Under the pieces are notes generated by a model. That model was not told the origin of the DNA. It ran no database searches and saw nothing but the letters and a program-made list of their open reading frames with translations. Below are positions 1 through 6,136 of a DNA stretch of 6,308 nucleotides, piece by piece. Positions within the stretch are counted from its first letter, which is position 1. Each line of letters begins with the position of its first letter. Position numbers and translations under genes: made by a program. The DNA is from an uncultured Sulfitobacter sp. (lineage in GTDB: Bacteria; Pseudomonadota; Alphaproteobacteria; Rhodobacterales; Rhodobacteraceae). The DNA lies in assembly GCA_937923365.1 (NCBI GenBank), contig CALAIJ010000187.1, positions 1 through 6,308 of the forward strand, given 5' to 3'.

Positions 1-530
1 GACAGCCAGCTTGTGTAGGCGTGATGCAGGGCCGGCATCACAGGGTTGCCCGAAATCTCGTAGAGCACACCGTGAAAGGCCACGTCGGTCTTGTAGAACA
101 GATCAGAGTCCGAAATGGCTTGTTCGTTGGTGTCCAGTGCAAGGCGTAGCTGTGCAAGATCAGCTTTGGTTGCATTTTTCGCCGCGCTACGCACCAGCGT
201 CCCTTCGATCATACAGCGCGTTTCAAAGAGGTTCTTAACGCCGCCATCGCGTGCCAAAAGATGGGTCACTATTGAGCCAAGAGCATCCAGCGCCGTCTGA
301 TAGCCAGGCCTGCGGACAACGGGCCGATGGCGTAGGCGGGCCTCGACCAGCCCGCGGGCTGAAAGCGCCTGTGTCGCTTCGCGGGCAACTGTGCGGCTGA
401 CGTTGAATTCATCCATCAGACTGCGCTCTGAGGGCAGGGGGGTGCCGTCTGGCAAAGCGCCTGTATGGATGCGTGCTTCGAGTGCTGCAACCACGGCAGC
501 CGCCGCGCGGTCTGGGGCAGGGGATGTCAT
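1..530 (-). CDS. GntR-family transcriptional regulator, FadR/FCD type (C-terminus cut by window edge)
   Basis: DNA-binding repressor or activator that probably senses a small carboxylate. My reverse-strand translation gives 176 complete codons. Residues about 7-75 form the winged helix-turn-helix, with the classical core [20 protein letters not shown] (33-52) followed by [11 protein letters not shown]. From about residue 80 an FCD ligand domain follows, including FETRCMIEG and [17 protein letters not shown]149 and H153 fit the first two metal ligands of FCD domains. The remaining ligands lie beyond position 1. FCD regulators are usually about 220-250 residues, so roughly a quarter to a third is missing. 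I chose ATG530 because helix 1 then begins at the usual distance from the N-terminus, and AAGG lies just upstream, though very close. The frame stays open upstream with possible GTG626 or TTG620 starts, but these would place operator 568-582 inside the gene. It is divergent from the enolase-superfamily gene at 665 and is its likely regulator. Confidence 0.9.
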   Translation of the reverse strand, partial: MTSPAPDRAAAAVVAALEARIHTGALPDGTPLPSERSLMDEFNVSRTVAREATQALSARGLVEARLRHRPVVRRPGYQTALDALGSIVTHLLARDGGVKNLFETRCMIEGTLVRSAAKNATKADLAQLRLALDTNEQAISDSDLFYKTDVAFHGVLYEISGNPVMPALHHAYTSWL

Positions 531-567
531 GGCCTTGCGATAGCAGGCATCGCCCTCGTTTGGAAGG

Positions 568-582
568 TTTTGTTGGACCAAA
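568..582. promoter_or_regulatory. Predicted FadR/GntR-type operator, proximal to the regulator gene
   Basis: The sequence TTTTGTTGGACCAAA is an imperfect palindrome with arms TTTTGT and ACCAAA around a 3-nt centre. It matches the site at 630-644 in 11 of 12 arm positions. The form TGGTnnnACCA is the known operator type for FadR, PdhR and related GntR/FCD proteins. It lies 38 bp upstream of the regulator start at 530, which fits autoregulation. That it is bound by this regulator is inference. Confidence 0.6.
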
Positions 583-629
583 TACTCACTCAGGATGCGT
601 AGGCGGTCAGAAGATTGCAAATCCACACA

Positions 630-644
630 TTTGGTCGTACCAAA
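630..644. promoter_or_regulatory. Predicted FadR/GntR-type operator, proximal to the enolase-superfamily gene
   Basis: TTTGGTCGTACCAAA is a perfect palindrome (6-bp arms, 3-nt centre CGT) and contains the exact TGGTnnnACCA form typical of FadR-subfamily operators. It ends 6 bp before the ribosome binding site of the gene at 665, a position where bound protein would block transcription initiation. Its centre is 62 bp from that of the twin site at 568-582. I saw no convincing -35/-10 pair around it. Confidence 0.72.
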
Positions 645-650
645 AAAGAA

Positions 651-656
651 AGGAGT
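651..656 (+). promoter_or_regulatory. Ribosome binding site deciding the start at 665
   Basis: AGGAGT stands 8 nt before ATG665, giving a near-ideal Shine-Dalgarno arrangement. The same frame is open back to an ATG at 473, but that longer version would run across the divergent regulator gene and both operators. The start at 665 is therefore preferred. Confidence 0.85.
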
Positions 657-664
657 GCGAATCC

Positions 665-1789
665 ATGGCCCCAACAATCTCCAGCGACCCGATGATGCAG
701 ATTGAAAGCATCACAACACAGATTTTCGACGTGCCGCTGGCCGAGGTCCTTACGGATGCCAAACACGGTGACCATACCCATTTTGAGCTGGTCACAGCCA
801 CGATCAGGCTCAAGGACGGCTCTGAGGGGACGGGGTATACCTATACAGGCGGTAAAGGGGGCAGGGCGATTGCTGCGATGATCCAGCACGATCTGACACC
901 GTTTCTGATCGGTCAGGATGGCACTGCCGTCGAAGCGCTGTACGAGGCGATGCAGTGGCACGTACATTATGTCGCCCGCGGAGGCATTGCGTCCTTTGCC
1001 ATTTCAGCGGTGGACATCGCGCTTTGGGACCTGCGGGGCAAACGCATTGGCCAGCCGCTTTGGCAAATGGCGGGCGGCGCGTCCCGGACGTGTGGGGCCT
1101 ATTGCGGAGGGATCGACCTCAACTTTTCCCTCCCCAAACTGATCCGGCAAACCGAAGGCTATCTGGCCCGCGGCTTTGGCGGCGTTAAGATCAAGATCGG
1201 GCAGCCGGAGCTTGCCGATGATGTGGCCCGCATCAAGGCCATCCGAGAGGTGATCGGTCCAGACATCGCGTTCATGGTCGACGCCAACTATTCAATGAGC
1301 GTGCCGCAAGCCATCGAAGCCGCAAGGGCGTTTGAGCCGTTCGATCTGCTGTGGTTCGAAGAGCCCACCATTCCCGATGACTACAAAGGCTATGGAGAGA
1401 TCGCACGGGCCACCGGTATGCCGCTCGCTATGGGAGAGAACCTGCACACGATCCATGAGTTCGAGTATGCCTGCGCAGATGCAGGGCTGTCCTATCTTCA
1501 GCCTGATGCATCCAATTGTGGCGGCATAACGGGCTGGTTGCAGGTCGCAGCACTTGCCCGCGTGCACGGCTTGCCTGCTTGCAGTCACGGGATGCAGGAA
1601 CTGCATGTCAGTCTGGTGGCAGGGCAGACCAATGCCGGACTGATCGAAGTGCATTCCTTTCCCATCGATGAATACACCACGCGGCCCTTGGTTGTTGAAA
1701 ACGCCCGCGCTGTCGCGCCGGACGATCATGGCATCGGTGTCACGTTTGACTGGGACAAGCTGCATGCAGCGCATGCGTCGATGCACTAG
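665..1789 (+). CDS. Mandelate racemase/muconate lactonizing enzyme family protein, resembling 3,6-anhydro-L-galactonate cycloisomerase
   Basis: Cytoplasmic Mg-dependent enolase-superfamily enzyme of 374 residues, normal length for the family. The N-terminal capping domain (about 12-135) holds the motifs DAKHGDH (31-37) and TGGKGG (61-66). The barrel follows with the KxK motif K175/K177, metal ligands D206 (MVDAN), E232 (WFEEP) and E258 (MGEN), the D281-H308 dyad (QPDASN, SHGM) and E328. The 27-residue spacing of the dyad and the 20-residue step to the last Glu equal those of mandelate racemase (D270, H297, E317). The mechanism should be proton abstraction alpha to a carboxylate, giving dehydration, cycloisomerization or epimerization. 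The motifs DAKHGDH, YTGGKGG and [13 protein letters not shown] recall, from memory, the anhydrogalactonate cycloisomerase of agar-degrading Vibrio. No other agar or galactonate genes are visible, so the substrate is uncertain; another sugar acid is possible. It is transcribed alone, divergent from the GntR regulator, and ends before a terminator. Confidence 0.92.
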   Translation: MAPTISSDPMMQIESITTQIFDVPLAEVLTDAKHGDHTHFELVTATIRLKDGSEGTGYTYTGGKGGRAIAAMIQHDLTPFLIGQDGTAVEALYEAMQWHVHYVARGGIASFAISAVDIALWDLRGKRIGQPLWQMAGGASRTCGAYCGGIDLNFSLPKLIRQTEGYLARGFGGVKIKIGQPELADDVARIKAIREVIGPDIAFMVDANYSMSVPQAIEAARAFEPFDLLWFEEPTIPDDYKGYGEIARATGMPLAMGENLHTIHEFEYACADAGLSYLQPDASNCGGITGWLQVAALARVHGLPACSHGMQELHVSLVAGQTNAGLIEVHSFPIDEYTTRPLVVENARAVAPDDHGIGVTFDWDKLHAAHASMH

Positions 1790-1892
1790 GCGATGGACCC
1801 CGTAGGGCCAGCCAGGCGCTCAGCGGGCCGCACAGCCGCCGTGAGCGGCAACAAGGGGCAGGGGAGGGCCCGTCAGTGCTGAAACGCAAACA

Positions 1893-1916
1893 GGCCCCCT
1901 TAGGGGCCCGTTTTTT
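1893..1916 (+). terminator. Intrinsic terminator after the enolase-superfamily gene
   Basis: A perfect 6-bp GC stem (GGCCCC at 1893-1898, GGGGCC at 1903-1908) with loop CTTA is followed by CG and six T residues, then CTTCTTTC. It lies about 100 bp past the stop codon at 1789. Because the permease gene ends convergently at 1939, the hairpin may also act on the other strand, but the T tract there (TGTTTGCG) is weak. The preceding stretch 1790-1892 holds no gene, only minor inverted repeats such as GCCGC/GCGGC. Confidence 0.88.
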
Positions 1917-1938
1917 CTTCTTTCAGATGGGTCAGCCC

Positions 1939-3213
1939 TTAGGCTTTGCCTTTCCATGGCACCAACAGGCGTTCGGCCCACCGCATCAGCATGTCGATGC
2001 CAAATCCGATCACGCCGATCAGGATGATGCCCATTATGACGATGTCCGTGTTCTGGAAGCGGGACGCGACCATGATCATCATGCCGGCACCTTGCTCGGC
2101 GGCGACCAGTTCGGCGGCAACCACAGTGCCCCAACAGACACCCATCGCAACCCGTGCACCGGTAAAGATCTCGGGGAGGGAATTGGGGATGATCACGTGG
2201 CGCATGATCTGCGACTTGCTGGCACCCAGCGAATAGGCGGCATGCACCTTGGAGATGTTGACCCCCGACACGCCAGAGCGCGCGGCAATCGCCATGATCC
2301 ACAAGGCGGCGAGGAACAGCAGGATGATCTTGCCTGTCTCACCGATGCCAAACCAGATGATCACCAGCGGGATCAGCGCCAAGGGTGGCACGGGGCGCAT
2401 GAATTCCACGATGGGATCAAACCAGCCACGGAACCAGTTGGACAGGCCCATGGCATAGCCCAGCGGGATGCCCACAAGCGCGCCCAGCAGGAAGCCCGCC
2501 ACAACGCGGAACAATGAATAGCCAAGGTGTTCGATCAGGGTAAAGCCGCGGAAACCTTCGCTAAGGACTTTGACGGTGCGCTTGCCGACTTCCTCTGGCG
2601 GAGGCAGGTAGAGCGGTTCCATCTGCCAGCCACGATAAGGCGCGAAGTTTGGCGTGCCTTTGTCGGACAGCGTGACGGCCCCGTTTTCGACCTGCACGGT
2701 TTCACCCGGTGCGATGGGCGTGCCGTTGATGGCGACAACCTTGGCACCACCATCCCGGCCGATTTCGTCGTTTTTGTCGACGCGGATAAGGCCGGTACGC
2801 CATTGTGCGATGGCTGCGGAATCGTTCTTGGCAAAGCCTTCGCCGGGATCAACTTCGGGGGCGTCGACCTTTTCCTCGCGGGGGTGGACGATCACTGTCA
2901 CGGTGCCGTCATCGCGTTCGCCGTTTGCTTCGGCTGTGTAGGTAAACTCGATGTCGCCGACGTAAGCGCCGGGGGCGTGCAGGAACTTGGGCAACAGGGA
3001 CGATCCTGTGAACATGCCCCAGATCAGGAACAATGTCAGGATGGAGATGATGCCCGCCCAACGGTTGGGGCGCACGGCACTTTCGTCGCCAAAGGTAACA
3101 GTCTTGAGCGAGGTGTAATCGCTGCTGACCGCACGGTTGACCACTTTGGTGATGATAAAATACGCCGCAATAAAGATGCCGACATAGATGGCGAGGACGA
3201 ATATACCGGTCAT
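1939..3213 (-). CDS. ABC transporter permease, NitT/TauT (SsuC/TauC-like) family, with N-terminal extension and periplasmic insert
   Basis: Inner-membrane channel subunit of an importer, 424 residues against roughly 250-280 for typical TauC/SsuC. Visible segments: an extra membrane helix at 4-23; a charged linker at 24-51; a second helix at about 53-70 ending GSSLLPKFLHAPG; a hydrophilic insert at about 85-200; then the standard core from LPPPEEV (203-209) with several membrane helices. The ATPase-contacting EAA loop is clear: AAYSLGASKSQIMRHVIIP (325-343). By the positive-inside rule the insert should face the periplasm. It contains FTYTAEANGERDDGTVTVIV and VVAINGTPIAPGETVQVENG, which resemble cadherin/VCBS-like adhesin repeats. 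The start overlaps the ATPase stop by 4 bp (ATGA), and GGAGGAAAG lies just upstream, so translational coupling is likely. It is the last gene of the operon. The family is certain; the substrate is not. Confidence 0.93.
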   Translation of the reverse strand: MTGIFVLAIYVGIFIAAYFIITKVVNRAVSSDYTSLKTVTFGDESAVRPNRWAGIISILTLFLIWGMFTGSSLLPKFLHAPGAYVGDIEFTYTAEANGERDDGTVTVIVHPREEKVDAPEVDPGEGFAKNDSAAIAQWRTGLIRVDKNDEIGRDGGAKVVAINGTPIAPGETVQVENGAVTLSDKGTPNFAPYRGWQMEPLYLPPPEEVGKRTVKVLSEGFRGFTLIEHLGYSLFRVVAGFLLGALVGIPLGYAMGLSNWFRGWFDPIVEFMRPVPPLALIPLVIIWFGIGETGKIILLFLAALWIMAIAARSGVSGVNISKVHAAYSLGASKSQIMRHVIIPNSLPEIFTGARVAMGVCWGTVVAAELVAAEQGAGMMIMVASRFQNTDIVIMGIILIGVIGFGIDMLMRWAERLLVPWKGKA

Positions 3214-4016
3214 GCGCTTTCCTCCGTGCGGCCCATAATTTCTTCTTCCATGTCCCAGATCATGTTGAGGATCTCATCGCGTTTGACGGCAAAGTCAGGG
3301 TGCTTTTTGACCTCGCGCAGGTCCGCGCCGACGCCAAGCTCGGCAAAGGGCAGGCGGTATTCCTTGTGGATACGGCCCGGACGTGGCGCCATCACGATCA
3401 GGCGTTCGCCCAACAGCAGGGCTTCTTCGACGGAGTGGGTGATCAGGATGATCGTCTTGCCCGTCTCTTTCCAGAGTTTCAGCACCAGCGACTGCATCTT
3501 TTCGCGGGTCAAAGCGTCTAGGGCACCAAGGGGTTCGTCCATCAAGATAACATCAGGATCATTGGCAAGGCAGCGGGCAAGGGCCACGCGCTGCTGCATA
3601 CCGCCAGACAGTTCGTAGACGGCCTTTTCCTTGAATTCCTGCAAACCGACAACGTCCAGCAGGTGGTCCACAATCTCGCGCTTTTCGCCGTTGGGCATGC
3701 CCTTCATGGAGGGGCCAAAGCCGACGTTTTCACGCACGGACATCCATTCGAACAGGGCGCCCTTCTGGAACACCATGCCGCGGTCCGCGTCGGGGCCGTG
3801 GATGTCTTTGCCGTTCAGGACCAGCTTGCCGCTTGTCGGGGCCAAAAAGCCCGCAGCGATGTTCAACAGTGTCGTCTTGCCGCAACCCGAGGGGCCCAGC
3901 ACGCTCATCAGTTCGCCTTCTTTCAGTTGAAGCGTGACGTCTTCCAATGCCTGCACAGCACCGCCGTTTGGCAGCTCAAAGCGCATGGATAAATTCTGGA
4001 TGGATAGGCCGGACAT
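3210..4016 (-). CDS. ABC transporter ATP-binding protein, NitT/TauT (SsuB/TauB-like) family
   Basis: Cytoplasmic ATPase that powers the importer, 268 residues, normal length. All nucleotide-binding motifs are intact: Walker A GPSGCGKT (41-48), Q-loop Q84 in MVFQKGALFEW, ABC signature LSGGMQQ (136-142), Walker B VILMDEP (156-162) with catalytic E161, D-loop GALD (164-167) and switch H194. The sequence VFQKGALFEWMSVRENV and the short acidic C-terminus without a regulatory domain fit the taurine/sulfonate/nitrate subgroup. The start ATG has GGGAGGGAA upstream at good spacing. The gene follows the binding-protein gene after a 113-bp gap that contains a strong hairpin, and it overlaps the permease gene by 4 bp. 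The substrate cannot be read from this subunit. Confidence 0.96.
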   Translation of the reverse strand: MSGLSIQNLSMRFELPNGGAVQALEDVTLQLKEGELMSVLGPSGCGKTTLLNIAAGFLAPTSGKLVLNGKDIHGPDADRGMVFQKGALFEWMSVRENVGFGPSMKGMPNGEKREIVDHLLDVVGLQEFKEKAVYELSGGMQQRVALARCLANDPDVILMDEPLGALDALTREKMQSLVLKLWKETGKTIILITHSVEEALLLGERLIVMAPRPGRIHKEYRLPFAELGVGADLREVKKHPDFAVKRDEILNMIWDMEEEIMGRTEESA

Positions 4017-4078
4017 ATTGTTCCCTCCCGAGCCGAAATTGATTTTGTTACCGCAGCTTGTTGGCGCTGCTTAAAGGT

Positions 4079-4107
4079 AGGCCCGGCACGATGAACGCGC
4101 CGGGCCT
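4079..4107 (-). promoter_or_regulatory. Intercistronic hairpin between binding-protein and ATPase genes
   Basis: In the leftward transcript, AGGCCCGGCGCG pairs with CGTGCCGGGCCT over 12 bp (one G-U pair) around the loop TTCAT. No T tract follows (ACCTTTAAG), so it is not a classical intrinsic terminator. Hairpins at this place in importer operons commonly protect the upstream message or partly attenuate, so that binding protein exceeds membrane subunits. That role is inferred here; the stem itself is plain in the sequence. Confidence 0.75.
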
Positions 4108-4129
4108 GAATGTAGGAGCCGCTTATGGC

Positions 4130-5128
4130 TTACATTTTGCCCGCAGCTGCCAGAGGCTCTGCGTTCAGGGCGCCTTCATAGCTGTCGAGCGCGCTGTCGA
4201 TGGACTTTGCTTCGACAAATACGTCCGCAACTCCCTTCATGAAGCCAGCAGCCGTGCCACCGAGCCATGCTTCGGAAAGCTGCTCTTCGATGGTTGGGAA
4301 GGACATTGTGGAGATAGCAGCGCGTGCGCCTTCCAGATCCATACCGGATTGCTCAGCAATCACGGCCAGCTTCTCATCGGAAGGATCAGCAGCCCAGGAT
4401 GCGTTGGCGTCCGCTGTGACCTTGAGGAACTTGGCAACCATGTCGCCGTTCTCGGCAACAAATGCTGCTGGTGCGGATGTGACGTCAAACACCAGAATGC
4501 CGATTTCCTGCTTTTCAGCACCGGTCAACAGCTTGTCGCCGTATTCCTGCATGCTGGCCCAGCCACCGCCGTAACCACAGGCGAAATCAACCGCTTTCTG
4601 GCCCAAGGCGTTCGCGCCCTCTGGGGGAGGCATGTCCACGATGGACAGGCTGTCGAGAGGCACACCGAAGTGGCTCATGTGACGGATAAAGCTGTAGTGC
4701 GCAGCAGTACCAAGTGGCACGGCAACTTTCTTGCCAGCAAGCTCGGATGCGTTGGTCTTGTCGATCTCCAGATCGGCGTGCACGGCGCAACCCTGATTCT
4801 CGGCATAGCTGACTGCAACGTCAAGCAGCTGCAGATCCTGACCGCCGGACGCGGCAACCACGAAAGGTGGCAGGCCCTGAGAAACGGAAATGTGCACGTC
4901 ACCGGACGCCATCGCAGCAGACATGGCTGTGCCTGTCTCGAAGGATACCCAGTTTACCTTGGTGCCCAGTGCTTCGTCATATGCGCCGGAGGCTTTTGCC
5001 ATCATAAATGGCATGGGCCACTCAAGGAAATAGGCGACGGTGATCTCACCGTGGCCGTCTGCAAATGCAGCGTTCGCGGAGATTGATGCAGCAGCTGCAG
5101 CAACCAAACCGAGTGTAAATTTCTTCAT
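4130..5128 (-). CDS. Periplasmic substrate-binding protein of a NitT/TauT-family ABC importer (TauA/SsuA-like)
   Basis: Captures the substrate in the periplasm and delivers it to the permease. The product has 332 residues, near TauA length. It starts with a clear Sec signal peptide: MKK, then an Ala-rich hydrophobic core, and a likely cleavage after AFA (23) before DGHGEIT. The mature part shows the family pattern: VAYFLEWPMPFMMAKASGAY (31-50) for the first strand and helix, ETGTAMSAAMASGDVHI (64-80), and LAGKKVAVPLGTAAHY (130-145) for the second lobe, with GYGGGW (185-190) in the hinge region. It is the first gene of the operon, with GGGAGA 5 nt before the ATG. Databases would probably call it a taurine-binding protein, but the motifs identify only the family, and no taurine or sulfonate degradation gene is nearby. 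Other sulfonates, amino acids or aromatic acids remain possible. Confidence 0.93.
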   Translation of the reverse strand: MKKFTLGLVAAAAASISANAAFADGHGEITVAYFLEWPMPFMMAKASGAYDEALGTKVNWVSFETGTAMSAAMASGDVHISVSQGLPPFVVAASGGQDLQLLDVAVSYAENQGCAVHADLEIDKTNASELAGKKVAVPLGTAAHYSFIRHMSHFGVPLDSLSIVDMPPPEGANALGQKAVDFACGYGGGWASMQEYGDKLLTGAEKQEIGILVFDVTSAPAAFVAENGDMVAKFLKVTADANASWAADPSDEKLAVIAEQSGMDLEGARAAISTMSFPTIEEQLSEAWLGGTAAGFMKGVADVFVEAKSIDSALDSYEGALNAEPLAAAGKM

Positions 5129-5208
5129 GGTAGTCTCCCTTAGGTTTGTTTTTGTACGAGGACGGCGCGGTTACGCATCGCGGCCCCATAGGTCGTTCAG
5201 CGGAAATT

Positions 5209-5220
5209 CGGATAAATCCG
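5209..5220. repeat. Palindrome upstream of the importer operon
   Basis: CGGATAAATCCG consists of 5-bp arms CGGAT/ATCCG around AA. It lies about 80-90 bp upstream of the binding-protein start, a usual place for an operator or activator site. A second, overlapping pair GCGGA (5200-5204) and TCCGC (5217-5221) shares its right arm. The binding protein, if any, is unknown. Confidence 0.4.
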
Positions 5221-5381
5221 CGCTTCCGTCACGCATTTCTAAGCGCAAACCGGATTGATACGCAACAAAATGACTCGACCTGCCCAAAAATGCTGCTGTG
5301 CAGCGCAAAGTGCTCCTTGAGCGGGCATAGATTTGCTTGGCACGTTGGAATCATTGCGTATTGGCAGGGGTTTGCAGGGAC

Positions 5382-5431
5382 GCGCAGGCCAGACGCTGCG
5401 CATCTGGCTATAAGGTCACTTATGTCTGGCC
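5382..5431. repeat. Nested, mutually exclusive inverted repeats upstream of the cupin gene
   Basis: GGCCAGAC (5387-5394) is the exact inverse of GTCTGGCC (5424-5431). Inside lies a further TCTGG (5403-5407) that can pair with CCAGA (5389-5393), and GCGCAG (5382-5387) can pair with CTGCGC (5396-5401). These stems compete for the same bases. The two TCTGGC copies are also 22 bp apart as direct repeats, about two helical turns, so a protein-binding site is an alternative to an RNA leader. The cupin start is about 160 bp downstream. Confidence 0.45.
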
Positions 5432-5589
5432 TTAATTCTGCAGCCGTCAGGCTATGCGCATCCCGATTTTCTATCTTTGCAATGAAAAATGCCTGTGCGA
5501 TGTCAAATGGTGCCGGATTTTTCACGGCCCAACCCCGCGCGTCAAAAGGTATGGCGCAGGGGGGGTGCGGATAGCCAGAAGGGGCAGAT

Positions 5590-5946
5590 ATGACAACTCT
5601 CACCAAATTCTCCGATTGCGACACCCAAGCGGTCGTGCAGGACAACAGCCACAACGTCATTTCCGGCGCGCCGCAGCATACGGTTTGGGTGCATTTCAAA
5701 GGTGCCGACGAGACCGTGCGCGCAGGGATCTGGGAGAGCACAGCCGGAGAGTTTCGGGGCCCCATGAACGATCAGATCGAGTATTGCCATATCCTTGAAG
5801 GCGAAGCGACGATCCGCACCGAAGACGGGAACGCGTTCCACGTCAAAGCAGGCGACGGCTTTGTCATGGACAACGGATTGCAGCCGGTCTGGACGGTCAA
5901 GGACCGCGTCAAGAAGCAATGGGTGATTGTTTCGGTCCCTTCCTGA
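5590..5946 (+). CDS. Small cupin-domain protein (cupin_3/DUF861-like)
   Basis: A 118-residue single-domain cupin, a compact beta-barrel, probably cytoplasmic since no signal peptide is seen. The pattern WESTAGEF (48-55), then IEYCHILEGEATIRTEDG (63-80), KAGDGFVMDNG (86-96) and W101 matches the DUF861 type, related to EutQ and the ureidoglycine aminohydrolase cupins. The usual histidines of cupin motif 1 are mostly absent (E64 is present and H67 lies nearby), so a canonical metal site is doubtful; it may bind a ligand or be a minor enzyme. GAAGGGG lies just upstream of the ATG. It converges with a DAO-family oxidoreductase; small cupins of this type often neighbour amine or amino-acid oxidation genes (my recollection), but here they are on opposite strands. 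The exact function is unknown. Confidence 0.87.
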   Translation: MTTLTKFSDCDTQAVVQDNSHNVISGAPQHTVWVHFKGADETVRAGIWESTAGEFRGPMNDQIEYCHILEGEATIRTEDGNAFHVKAGDGFVMDNGLQPVWTVKDRVKKQWVIVSVPS

Positions 5947-6085
5947 TCACGCCAAAATGGCAGTACGGGCATGGCCTGTGATTTTGCGGTGCAGGACAGA
6001 CGCAGCCCTCTCAAGACGGACGGCAAGGGTGCTTGCCCCGATACCGGGGGTCAGTGACGGGTCCAAAGGCGCGTGAAAAGCCGGT

Positions 6086-6110
6086 CTGATATCACAAGCG
6101 TCGATATCAG
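6086..6110. repeat. Inverted repeat after the oxidoreductase gene
   Basis: CTGATATC (6086-6093) and GATATCAG (6103-6110) form perfect 8-bp arms around a 9-nt spacer. It lies about 27 bp past the leftward stop codon at 6137 and might form a 3' end hairpin for that transcript, but only a short T stretch (GGCTTTTC) follows. A second small hairpin, CCCCG/CGGGG at 6036-6049, sits further along in the 190-bp convergent gap, which otherwise shows no recognisable gene. Confidence 0.45.
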
Positions 6111-6136
6111 CGGCAGCGACTGCACCGAATGCCTGA

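Larger units (their letters stand above)
5129..5589. other. 461-bp divergent intergenic region, no convincing gene
   Basis: This separates the leftward importer operon from the rightward cupin gene and must hold both promoters. The open frames crossing it on either strand have no good ribosome binding site and no recognisable protein motif. It contains a palindrome at 5209-5220, nested inverted repeats at 5382-5431 and a run of seven G shortly before the cupin gene. No -35/-10 pair stood out clearly on either strand. Confidence 0.6.

Noticed and set aside
615..643. Possible promoter TTGCAA, 17 nt, TACCAA
   Set aside because: The -10 match is poor, and the implied transcription start would fall at the ribosome binding site.
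473..664. Long version of the enolase-superfamily gene starting at ATG473
   Set aside because: It would overlap the divergent regulator and both operators, its extra residues do not look like the family, and AGGAGT at 651-656 supports the start at 665.
2527..3618. 363-codon rightward open frame
   Set aside because: It is antisense to the permease and ATPase genes, whose motifs are unmistakable; long antisense frames are expected in GC-rich coding DNA.
4058..5086. 342-codon rightward open frame
   Set aside because: It is antisense to the binding-protein gene, which has a signal peptide and family motifs; the antisense product has no recognisable domain.
5361..5377. Sigma-54-like promoter, TTGGCAGGGGTTTGCA
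   Set aside because: The GG and GC elements are 9 nt apart instead of the required 10, and no activator gene is in view.
5146..5574. 142-codon rightward open frame in the intergenic region (and the 178-codon leftward one at 5229-5765)
   Set aside because: No good ribosome binding site or recognisable motif; the leftward one also overlaps the cupin gene.
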